Source: a virus | Direction: 5' to 3' (one strand) | DNA length: 21,475 nt | IMG/VR virus record: IMGVR_UViG_3300037245_002164 | Span: 1 to 21,475 of that record | In this document: one piece after another, positions 13,541 to 20,315 of the stretch | How positions within the stretch are numbered: position 1 is the first letter of the stretch | How the letters are laid out: every line of letters begins with the position of its first letter | The notes under the pieces: model-generated | What the model was told of the DNA's origin: nothing | The model's input: only the letters and a program-made list of their open reading frames with translations | Databases searched by the model: none | Made by a program: the position numbers and the translations under genes

Positions 13541-14461
13541 TTAGGCGTACTGCCGAGCCGCGTCCGCCTCATTTGGATGGGTTTGCAGGAAGCTACGAAC
13601 GGCACCGACGGTCTTCTCATCGATGACATTGCCCCCCTCGAACAGCCCGACTAGTTCGGACGTGCGCTGACCGTTGATCTCGTGCATGCCCTTTTCCAAG
13701 TTCATGTACGTGAGGGTCGAAAGGATTTCGCTCTTGCGAAGATCCTGGCCACCCTGGCCAAGCTCGCCCGGAAGTGCCTTGTGAAGCGGTTGCGCGCCGG
13801 AGAGCTGGGTAGCTCCCTTCTGCGGTGCCGGGGTACTCTCGACGATATTCAGGCGCTCTCCGAGAACCTGAATCACGCCGGTCTGACTCTTGAGCAACCC
13901 ACCGATTTGGTGGAGTGCCGCAGCGAGCTTCTGATTCACATGGTTTTGCTGACCCTCGAAGTGGCCCGCGCTCTTGCGAATCGCATCGAGCTGATCGGCC
14001 GTGCGGGCCGTCAGCGCCTCAAGGAATGGCGATACATCGATGGTGTCGGAGAGATCCTGGTCTTCCCGGTACGCGTCCATCGACTTCTGGAAAGCGGGCT
14101 CAAGGCTCTTGAACGCCTCTTCCTCTTCCTCGCCGTCCTCTTCCTCTTCCTCTTCCTCTTCGTCTTCCTTCTTCATGAAGGCCGAAAAGGCGTTGATGAT
14201 CCCGGCGGGAATGCCCGCGGCGCTCATCTTGGCGACCATGAGTGAATCAAGGCCCCCTACGTCGCCGTCTCCGGCGAGAGTGCCTGAGCTGGCCCCATCC
14301 TCGTCGACCCGGCCACCCGACTCGACTGAATTGGAACCCTTGCCTGAGTGCGTGGCGGCCTTGCTCAAGCTCGTGGCGTCAGCCGCCTTCAGAAGCTCAT
14401 CGAGAGCGTTCCCAAGGCCGTCATCCGTTACCTGCGGTCCCGATGTTTGTTCATCCGGCAT
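13541..14461 (-). CDS. Scaffold-like acidic capsid-assembly protein
   Basis: An approximately 306-residue protein between protease and capsid genes, the usual place of a scaffold. It has a disordered N-terminal third, a Glu/Asp run at residues about 101-117 of the GTG-started form, a long helical middle (about 140-210) suited to a coiled coil, and a helical C-terminus that could bind capsid protein. This matches the general features of scaffolding proteins; the specific family is unrecognised. I use the ATG at 14461 with GGAGG nine bases upstream. The GTG at 14467, two codons earlier, is also possible. It overlaps the protease end by 11 bases. Several Lys-Ser/Ala pairs could be cleavage sites. 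Confidence 0.75.
   Translation of the reverse strand: MPDEQTSGPQVTDDGLGNALDELLKAADATSLSKAATHSGKGSNSVESGGRVDEDGASSGTLAGDGDVGGLDSLMVAKMSAAGIPAGIINAFSAFMKKEDEEEEEEEEDGEEEEEAFKSLEPAFQKSMDAYREDQDLSDTIDVSPFLEALTARTADQLDAIRKSAGHFEGQQNHVNQKLAAALHQIGGLLKSQTGVIQVLGERLNIVESTPAPQKGATQLSGAQPLHKALPGELGQGGQDLRKSEILSTLTYMNLEKGMHEINGQRTSELVGLFEGGNVIDEKTVGAVRSFLQTHPNEADAARQYA
14116..14172. repeat. TCTTCC microsatellite coding for a poly-glutamate tract
   Basis: A near-perfect purine/pyrimidine repeat built from CTTCCT/TCTTCC units lies inside the scaffold-like gene and encodes the Glu/Asp-rich run. Such repeats can change length by replication slippage, but units of three or six bases would keep the frame. 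Confidence 0.7.
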
Positions 14462-15191
14462 GTTCACTATCCTCCGTTTCGGCGTGCCACTTCAGCGCGT
14501 ACGCCACGATTTTCTCTGCTAGCGCGCCGTCCAGGTTTGGCCGGATTACGCGGAGTCTTTCGACCGCCTCAGTCGCTTTGTAGAGGCGCTTCTTTTTCTT
14601 CTTTTTCTTGCCGCCATCGAGCGATTCCGTTCGAAGCGGGAAGCCTTCACCGGGTGCTGTGCCGGGGTCGCTCACGGCGCTGCCGGCGCTCAGCGACTTT
14701 GCGAGCACATCGAGCCCGGTGCCGCTGTTCACGGGGCAGCGTGTGATCGCGACCTCGCGCACCGTGGCTTTGCGGACGACCTTGGGGTTCTTGGGGTCGC
14801 GCTCTTCGATTTGCCCTTCGACACTGAACCCGAGCCGGCGGTCGCTCTTTTGGAGCGCTTGGGCGATGTTCCAAAGGTTGTCGGAGCGCGCGTGGCCCTT
14901 GAGTAAGTAGCCTTCGACGTACCAACCTTGCTCCCCATCGGGCAGCTCCCGAAGCTCGCAAAGGTCAGGATAACCGACTAAGGCTTCGGTCGAATGGTCA
15001 TGGTTATCGTTGAACCAACCACCCTTTAGGAATGGGCTGAAATCGAGCCCCTTCTGGATCAGGCGCTCGCCTTGCCGGTCAACTTCGCCAGTCGACACGA
15101 TGCCCCCGATGCGGCGCTCTTTGGAGGGATCGACACCCGCCTTTTCGAAGCACTCAACTTGAACATCGAACTTGAATGGTGTTGCTGCCAA
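14451..15191 (-). CDS. Prohead maturation protease (HK97-type, S78-like), TTG start
   Basis: A 246-residue protein with the prohead protease signature. Residues 27-29 'RIGGIVST' begin the usual first strand. The histidine site is 'WFNDNHDHST' (59-68) and the nucleophile is in 'GFSVEG' (121-126). The conserved 'VREVAITRCPVN' (144-155) completes the family pattern. The protein presumably cleaves scaffold and capsid during maturation. The start is a TTG at 15191-15189 with a GGGGGG tract six bases upstream; no ATG candidate exists in the early frame, so the TTG is preferred. The C-terminal region after residue 160 contains the block shared with the capsid protein, a poly-Lys tract (195-201) and a helical tail. 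It is preceded by an intrinsic terminator. Confidence 0.9.
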   Translation of the reverse strand: MAATPFKFDVQVECFEKAGVDPSKERRIGGIVSTGEVDRQGERLIQKGLDFSPFLKGGWFNDNHDHSTEALVGYPDLCELRELPDGEQGWYVEGYLLKGHARSDNLWNIAQALQKSDRRLGFSVEGQIEERDPKNPKVVRKATVREVAITRCPVNSGTGLDVLAKSLSAGSAVSDPGTAPGEGFPLRTESLDGGKKKKKKKRLYKATEAVERLRVIRPNLDGALAEKIVAYALKWHAETEDSEHAG

Positions 15192-15208
15192 TTTGCCCCC
15201 CAGAACGC

Positions 15209-15244
15209 AAAAAAGGCGGCCAACCGTCGATGGTTGAACCGCCT
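15209..15244 (-). terminator. Intrinsic terminator just upstream of the protease gene
   Basis: On the minus strand AGGCGG (15244-15239) pairs with CCGCCT (15219-15214) and AACC (15235-15232) with GGTT (15225-15222), with a small internal loop of wobble pairs. It is followed by TTTTTT (15214-15209). The hairpin is 18 bases upstream of the protease TTG start codon. It would stop or attenuate transcription coming from the portal/MuF side, so protease and capsid may be controlled separately. Confidence 0.75.
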
Positions 15245-15284
15245 CTAATGATCACGCCCCCGCGTAACCTAGGCCCCGATGATG

Positions 15285-15313
15285 ATCTGACAGTATCCTC
15301 TAGGGTGTGTCAA
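15285..15313 (-). promoter_or_regulatory. Possible weak promoter upstream of the terminator
   Basis: A perfect TTGACA at 15313-15308 overlaps the stop codon of the zinc-ribbon gene. At 17 bases the -10 position is TCAGAT (15290-15285), only three of six matching. If used, the transcript would be about 70 bases and end at the terminator at 15209, unless readthrough occurs. This is a weak call. Confidence 0.3.
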
Positions 15314-15525
15314 CTCTTTGGGACGGTGAAAACGGCCTTTCGCAGCTCGATTTTCGCCCTCGCGAGGATAACCGCGCGCTTGCATGAGCCGCAGTTGATC
15401 TCCACGTCGCCACTCTTGTGCAACACGACGATCGACGTTTTGGCTTTGTAGCGCGCGCCAGAACTACTTTTGCGGAAGATCGGACGGGCACAATGGGGAC
15501 AATACAAATGCTTGTCGCTGTTCAT
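15310..15525 (-). CDS. Small zinc-ribbon protein (Com-like)
   Basis: A 71-residue protein with Cys9-x2-Cys12 ('YCPHCARP') and Cys45-x2-Cys48 ('NCGSCK'), a treble-clef or zinc-ribbon arrangement. It resembles small phage zinc-finger regulators such as Mu Com in size and the spacing of the two pairs, and is followed by a basic, helical tail. The start ATG at 15525-15523 has GGGG four bases upstream and is 14 bases after the MuF fusion gene. An in-frame extension of 67 residues upstream exists but is a shadow of the MuF gene and low quality. It could regulate translation of a neighbour, or act as a small DNA/RNA-binding protein. Function is not proven. Confidence 0.65.
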   Translation of the reverse strand: MNSDKHLYCPHCARPIFRKSSSGARYKAKTSIVVLHKSGDVEINCGSCKRAVILARAKIELRKAVFTVPKS

Positions 15526-15539
15526 TATCCCCTGATCAG

Positions 15540-17786
15540 TCATGCCCAGATTTTTCGATACGCTTTGTGGACAAATGCGAACTGCCGTGGCCATCGGAGC
15601 ATAAGCCGCGGGCGATGGTACAGATAGTTCATCGTAACTTCGGCGGCGTTCTCGATGGGCTCGCGCTTCGCGTAGTCGCTCACGTAGCCTTCCGACCGGC
15701 TGATCGCATCGAGCTTGGTGTGCCATTGCTTCACCGCTTCGACGCTGCCGAACTTGTGCATGAGGTAGACGTTCAGGGAGTGCCCGATCTCATGCGGGAG
15801 CACGCGCGCAATGCGCTCCGCGGGAAGGGTCTGCGAGACCCGGATTTCGTTGCCGCTCCAATACGCGTAGTCGTGTTCCTCTAATGGATTCTGAGCACGG
15901 GGGATATCGGTGGTAACAAACGTGATACCCACGTTTTTGTCAAAGATTTCAGGGGGTGTCTTGTCGATCACCATCTGAATCTCCGCGTGCACTTCGGGGT
16001 CTCCGACCCGGATAACGATGCCCTTGTCGGGTCGGCTCTCCCCGTAGCTCAGCAAAGGCGCAACGGGGTCGCCCTTTTTCAAGCCGGAGCGCGTCTTCTG
16101 CCACCGCTCGAAGTCTCCCACGGGCATCATGACTTCGATGCTCTTACGCCCGGCCGCACGGGCCGCAGCCACGCGGTGGTTCCCGTTGGCCACGTAGGCT
16201 TTTCGCTGCCCCCGCTTGTGGCTCCGAGCGTTGTGCAGAGCGCGGATCGGTGGGGCTGGGGTCTTCTGCGCGGCGTACTCCGCGACCCGCTTCTTTTCGG
16301 CCTCAGAAGGCTTGTAATCCCCATCGTCGAAGTGCGTATTCAGCTCGCTCAGCGGCACGTTGACCAGCACGTGGGGCTCCGTGATCCGCGCCTCTGAGGC
16401 TTCCATGTTTTGCCCGGCTTGCTTGCCCCCGGTATTGGCGAATCGTTCGATCGCACGGGCCTCTGTGGCCGTGAGCGTGGCGTGGGCCTTGAGCGGCTTA
16501 GCGGCCTTCCATGGGATCTTGTGCTGGGCGTCGGCCCATTTTCCCCCTCTAGGCCCGATGTACGGACCCGCTTTGCGGAGATCCCATTCGAGCCAATCGC
16601 TGCGCAGTAGCGCTTCTGGGAGCATGTCGCCGTCTTCATCGAAGCCCCAGCCTTCGGGCACATGGATGAGATCGCAGCCACACCATGGGTGCACAGGGCC
16701 GACCGTGGCTTGCCAATTGGCGGCTTTGCGGCCGACGTTGCTGCCGTTCTCCACAAGCTCGCTGAGCTTGAATATCCTGAGTCGGCCGTCCCGGTGCTTG
16801 TGCAGCCGAAGGCAATGCGGGCACGCGTCGGGATTGGGCATCTTGGCGACCCGGATATCGTCAGGGTCGCCGTAGCGCTCCACGAGGCCGGTCACGATGC
16901 CCTCTTGCATGGCCTTGTGCTTCTCCGTGGCGGCGATGCGCTTGAAATCGCGGGACCAGTCCCCGGTCTTGTGGCCCAAGTCGCTCGCGAGCTGTTGCAC
17001 GGTCTCTTGGCGCTGAATGTTCTCCGAGACTGAATCACGGATGACACCTTCGTAGCGGCGGCGCAGATTCTTGTCCGCTTCGATGGCGATGGTGCTGAAG
17101 TCCCCCGCGACCTTGTTCCCGAGCCCCTTGATCTCCGTGGCGGCGGAGTGCTTGGCCCATTCGATGGCGTGCTTCTCGTTCGGGCCGTTCGGCACCTTCG
17201 GCGCGTACGTGCGTACGAACTGATCGTAGGTGATCCCATAGGTGCGCTTGCGCTCTTCGTACGTGCGCGCCGCGGAGAGCACATGGCCATAGCGGTAGGC
17301 GTCTTCGATGGCGTTCATCGCCGCGGGCGGGAGCACCTTGTCGGTCGGAACGAACGTGTGCTGCAAGTCTTCGGGAAGGATACCGGCGTCGATCAGGCGC
17401 TTGACCTGGCCCGGTGGCAAGGTCTCTGGCCCCACGGTCCCCGCAATGAACGCTTGGTGGTAGTCCTCGATGATCTGTTGCAGCTCGTACAGCTCGCCGG
17501 GCGTGAGCAAGGGCCGGTAGGTGTCGGCCTTGGTGATTCGCGTCCCTGTGGTCTTCTCGATGTGCTTCCTGAGCGCCTTCATCATGGCCACGAGCTGGGC
17601 GTCGTACGCCTTCTCGAAGCGCAAGACGCTCGTCACCATGGGTTTGTAACGGCGGAACGTGCGTTCGCCGTAACGAGGCACGGGCTCCGCCTTCACTAGA
17701 AGTCCGTTTCCGACCACCGCTTGGGCGATCTCGATAGGATCTAGGTTGGCCGGTGCTTGAACTCGTATCTTGGCTCGCGACGCCAT
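15540..17786 (-). CDS. MuF-type minor head protein fused to ParB-like and zinc-metallopeptidase domains
   Basis: A 748-residue multidomain protein. Residues about 205-375 look like a MuF/minor head domain: Cys322-x2-Cys325 ('CPHCLRLH') and His366/Cys369/Cys371 in 'VHPWCGCDL' form the usual metal-like cluster. Residues 407-426 carry 'GPYIGPRGGKWADAQHKIPW', a short linker often seen after MuF regions. Residues about 470-560 resemble the ParB/Srx nuclease-like fold ('YVANGNHRVAAARAAGRKSI' at 531-550). Residues 590-748 hold a zincin with HEIGH at 665-669 and a downstream 'ENAAE' (712-716) as the likely third ligand. MuF proteins sit with the portal. The C-terminal part could be an effector packaged in the capsid. 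The gene follows portal and another structural gene. Confidence 0.8.
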   Translation of the reverse strand: MASRAKIRVQAPANLDPIEIAQAVVGNGLLVKAEPVPRYGERTFRRYKPMVTSVLRFEKAYDAQLVAMMKALRKHIEKTTGTRITKADTYRPLLTPGELYELQQIIEDYHQAFIAGTVGPETLPPGQVKRLIDAGILPEDLQHTFVPTDKVLPPAAMNAIEDAYRYGHVLSAARTYEERKRTYGITYDQFVRTYAPKVPNGPNEKHAIEWAKHSAATEIKGLGNKVAGDFSTIAIEADKNLRRRYEGVIRDSVSENIQRQETVQQLASDLGHKTGDWSRDFKRIAATEKHKAMQEGIVTGLVERYGDPDDIRVAKMPNPDACPHCLRLHKHRDGRLRIFKLSELVENGSNVGRKAANWQATVGPVHPWCGCDLIHVPEGWGFDEDGDMLPEALLRSDWLEWDLRKAGPYIGPRGGKWADAQHKIPWKAAKPLKAHATLTATEARAIERFANTGGKQAGQNMEASEARITEPHVLVNVPLSELNTHFDDGDYKPSEAEKKRVAEYAAQKTPAPPIRALHNARSHKRGQRKAYVANGNHRVAAARAAGRKSIEVMMPVGDFERWQKTRSGLKKGDPVAPLLSYGESRPDKGIVIRVGDPEVHAEIQMVIDKTPPEIFDKNVGITFVTTDIPRAQNPLEEHDYAYWSGNEIRVSQTLPAERIARVLPHEIGHSLNVYLMHKFGSVEAVKQWHTKLDAISRSEGYVSDYAKREPIENAAEVTMNYLYHRPRLMLRWPRQFAFVHKAYRKIWA

Positions 17787-17790
17787 GGGC

Positions 17791-18546
17791 TTACGGCGTC
17801 GTGACCAGATCCCCGGCGATCATGACGCGCACCCGCGCATCGGCCGTGGTGGAAAGATTGCTCAGAGACACGGAACTCGTGTTGATCGTCGCCAAAAAGT
17901 AGGCGAGCACGCCATCCGCAGCGGTTGCGCCCGAAGGATCGGCGGGGCGCTGGATTTGCAGCGGCGCGGTGCCCGGTGTGGCGTTGATCCCGTTGGTAAT
18001 CCCGATGGAATGACCCAAAATCGCCAGTCCGGTGCCGCTCTGAATGTCGATTTCCGACCCGGTGCCGGTTAGGCTACTCGCGAGCCGTAGCTCGCCTCCG
18101 TTATCCGATGCAACGGGGCCTTGCCCGTTCAGCGCAAGGCACGAGTTGATGCGGTTGATGACCTGAGCGAGCGACTGATCGGCCGCGTCGAAGCTACAGG
18201 ACACGAGCCCGCCGTTGTCCACTTCGAGATTCAGGGTCTCGCCGCCGGCAAAGCCGGTCGGATAGGTGCCCGCTACCCCGTCGACGATGGCCGACGTGGC
18301 TACCGCGCCGCCGAAGGTCACTTCGATCTCCAAGTCGCTTTCGATGTAGATGAGCCGGGCCTGGGTCACGTCGCTCATGGGCACGGCGAGGTTCGTAGTG
18401 CTCGCTTCGAGCGTAATGACCTGCGAAGTCGCATGGTCGAGCGTGTCTAGCAGCTCTGTGAAGCTCCGCTCAAAGAGGCAATCGTCGAGTGAGTTGTCTA
18501 GTCCCACTTCGAGCGAAAGCACCGTGTTCGTCCGTACCCCCATCAT
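17791..18546 (-). CDS. Unknown structural protein between portal and MuF gene
   Basis: A 251-residue, Thr/Ser/Gly-rich beta protein. Residues about 124-180 ('QSLAQVINRINSCLALNGQG', then 'LRLASSLTGTGSEIDIQSG') follow the 'helix, INxxL, then strand..S..tG....i' pattern found in flagellar hook/sheath-like and many phage structural modules. Location beside the portal and MuF genes suggests a capsid or portal-associated part. The first ATG (18546) overlaps the portal stop as ATGA; a second ATG is next to it. I cannot assign a family. Confidence 0.6.
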   Translation of the reverse strand: MMGVRTNTVLSLEVGLDNSLDDCLFERSFTELLDTLDHATSQVITLEASTTNLAVPMSDVTQARLIYIESDLEIEVTFGGAVATSAIVDGVAGTYPTGFAGGETLNLEVDNGGLVSCSFDAADQSLAQVINRINSCLALNGQGPVASDNGGELRLASSLTGTGSEIDIQSGTGLAILGHSIGITNGINATPGTAPLQIQRPADPSGATAADGVLAYFLATINTSSVSLSNLSTTADARVRVMIAGDLVTTP

Positions 18547-20315
18547 TCCCCCACAATCTCTACATCGATGATCTGGCGGTCATTGTGCACTCTTTGGCTC
18601 TTTCGCAACACTTCGACCGTCCGTATCGCGTCCATGGACGCCGCTAGGGCTTCCTTCTGGCCGTTCTGACCGCCTTTGACGCCCGAAGGTAGGTCTTTGC
18701 CCGAAGCCTTCTCGCCGGGCTTGTCCTTGGCGTCTGTGCCCTCTTTCTTCTTGTCGTCGTCGGGCTCGTTGTCCTCGCCCGAAGCGGTCTTGAACCAGTC
18801 GGGCATGTCGTCACCGCCCTCTTCGCCGAAGCCCTCTTCACCGCCTTCGTCCGCACCCGTCTTGCTTTGGAACCATTGGAAGAACACCGGGTCGAGAATG
18901 ATCTCGCCGAGCCCATCGGGCAGCGGGTCTTCATCCATTTCAGCGCGGATCTCGTCCACGGTCTTGACCTTGGTGACTTCAGTCATGCGGGCCTCACGCT
19001 CTTTGTCTTCGGCTTTGGCGTCGAAGCCAGTGAACGAGAACTCGAAGTCGGGCTCTAGCTCCCAAATGATGTGCTCGTTGATCGTGTCTTCGATGTGCTC
19101 GATGAGCGGTCGAAGCCCCTTATCCTTCGACTCTTGCACTTCGTGCTGGTTCGGCCGGCCCTCGAAGAGCGTGGAGCCCCCGCCAGCCGAGCCATAGATG
19201 AACCCGATCTCTACCGGGTCGATCCCGTAGACCGAACAGATGCTCTTGGTTAGGAAGTCGAGCCATTGGCCGAATTCCATTTCGCGGTTCGTCGAATGGA
19301 GCGAGACCCACTGAAGGTCTTCGGCATTCAGAATCGGAGTCTTCCACGAGTTTTGCACCCCCGTGACCATCGAGTACCACATGCGCCGGAACGCACGGAG
19401 CTGACGGTCGGGGATGGCGCCCTTGACGTTGATCACGCCCTTGATTGCCGAGCCCTGCGAGAAGAACTTCGTATTGTATTCGAAGCCGTAGAGCCAACTC
19501 GTGATCATGCGGATCAGTTGCTCGATAGGGCTGAAGCCGAAGCCGTTCACGCGTAGGTCGGAACGCGGGTTCATGACGCTCCATGCAAGGTCGTCAGGTC
19601 CGAATTCGGCGATCACTGAATCTTCGTATACCTGAACGTATGCCACCCGGTTGCGGCGCTCTTCGGGGTCCATGTGCTCCACGTCCGCGACGGCGGGGCG
19701 AATGGTCTCCGTGGGTAGTGCGATGAAGCGGCTGATCCGGCCTTTGCGGTCACGGATCTTCTCGATGCAGATTTGATCGTAGGTGAGGCAGTCACGCACG
19801 ATTTTCTTCAGGAACGAGCGGAACGAATCGCGGTCGTAGGGCTTCTCGTCAGGCAGCATGTACCCGGTCGATTCGAGCATGCGCTCTAGCTCCGTGGCCT
19901 TCGTTTGCTGCGCCTTCGTCATGACTTTGTTCTTGTCGCGACGGTCCCGAAGGATAATGCGGTAGCCCCGGTCGTAGTTGCCTTGCTGCGGGACGGCGAA
20001 CTGACTGAGCTGGTTCACGCGGGTCTGGATAATGGCCGCGATCACCGTGTTCGATATGCTCATTTGTCGGAGCGTATCGTACGTGAGAATGCTGGGACGT
20101 TGCCGCCAACCGCCCCAATCCATGACGCTGTAGGGATCATGAAAGAGACCGCGGGGCTTCTCTTCGGTGGGCAGCGCGAGCCCGCCCTTCATGAGCGCAT
20201 CCTGCATGTCATCGAACGGCACGTCATCGCCTAGCTCATCGGCTTTGCGCAATGACTGAACGGCGCCTTCAAAAGCGCCGGAGCCCGCCGTTCGGATATC
20301 GTCTAAGAGCCCCAT
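18543..20315 (-). CDS. Portal protein
   Basis: A 590-residue portal of the phage-portal superfamily. Key segments are 'SNTVIAAIIQTRVNQLSQFA' (about 88-107), 'RFIALPTETIRPAV' (about 190-203), and 'VYGIDPVEIGFIYGSAGGGS' (about 358-377), which matches the 'vfgvpp..ig' motif common to portals. The C-terminal part after about 480 is acidic, repetitive and probably disordered, ending in a basic helix with VLRKSQ (568-573). The portal forms the dodecameric vertex where DNA enters and where the terminase docks. It overlaps the next gene by four bases (ATGA) and its own start overlaps the upstream stop. Confidence 0.93.
   Translation of the reverse strand: MGLLDDIRTAGSGAFEGAVQSLRKADELGDDVPFDDMQDALMKGGLALPTEEKPRGLFHDPYSVMDWGGWRQRPSILTYDTLRQMSISNTVIAAIIQTRVNQLSQFAVPQQGNYDRGYRIILRDRRDKNKVMTKAQQTKATELERMLESTGYMLPDEKPYDRDSFRSFLKKIVRDCLTYDQICIEKIRDRKGRISRFIALPTETIRPAVADVEHMDPEERRNRVAYVQVYEDSVIAEFGPDDLAWSVMNPRSDLRVNGFGFSPIEQLIRMITSWLYGFEYNTKFFSQGSAIKGVINVKGAIPDRQLRAFRRMWYSMVTGVQNSWKTPILNAEDLQWVSLHSTNREMEFGQWLDFLTKSICSVYGIDPVEIGFIYGSAGGGSTLFEGRPNQHEVQESKDKGLRPLIEHIEDTINEHIIWELEPDFEFSFTGFDAKAEDKEREARMTEVTKVKTVDEIRAEMDEDPLPDGLGEIILDPVFFQWFQSKTGADEGGEEGFGEEGGDDMPDWFKTASGEDNEPDDDKKKEGTDAKDKPGEKASGKDLPSGVKGGQNGQKEALAASMDAIRTVEVLRKSQRVHNDRQIIDVEIVGE

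Noticed and set aside
15310-15726. Longer start for the zinc-ribbon gene
   Set aside because: The extra N-terminal part is Arg-rich and overlaps the MuF gene in another frame; the ATG at 15525 has a GGGG site just upstream.
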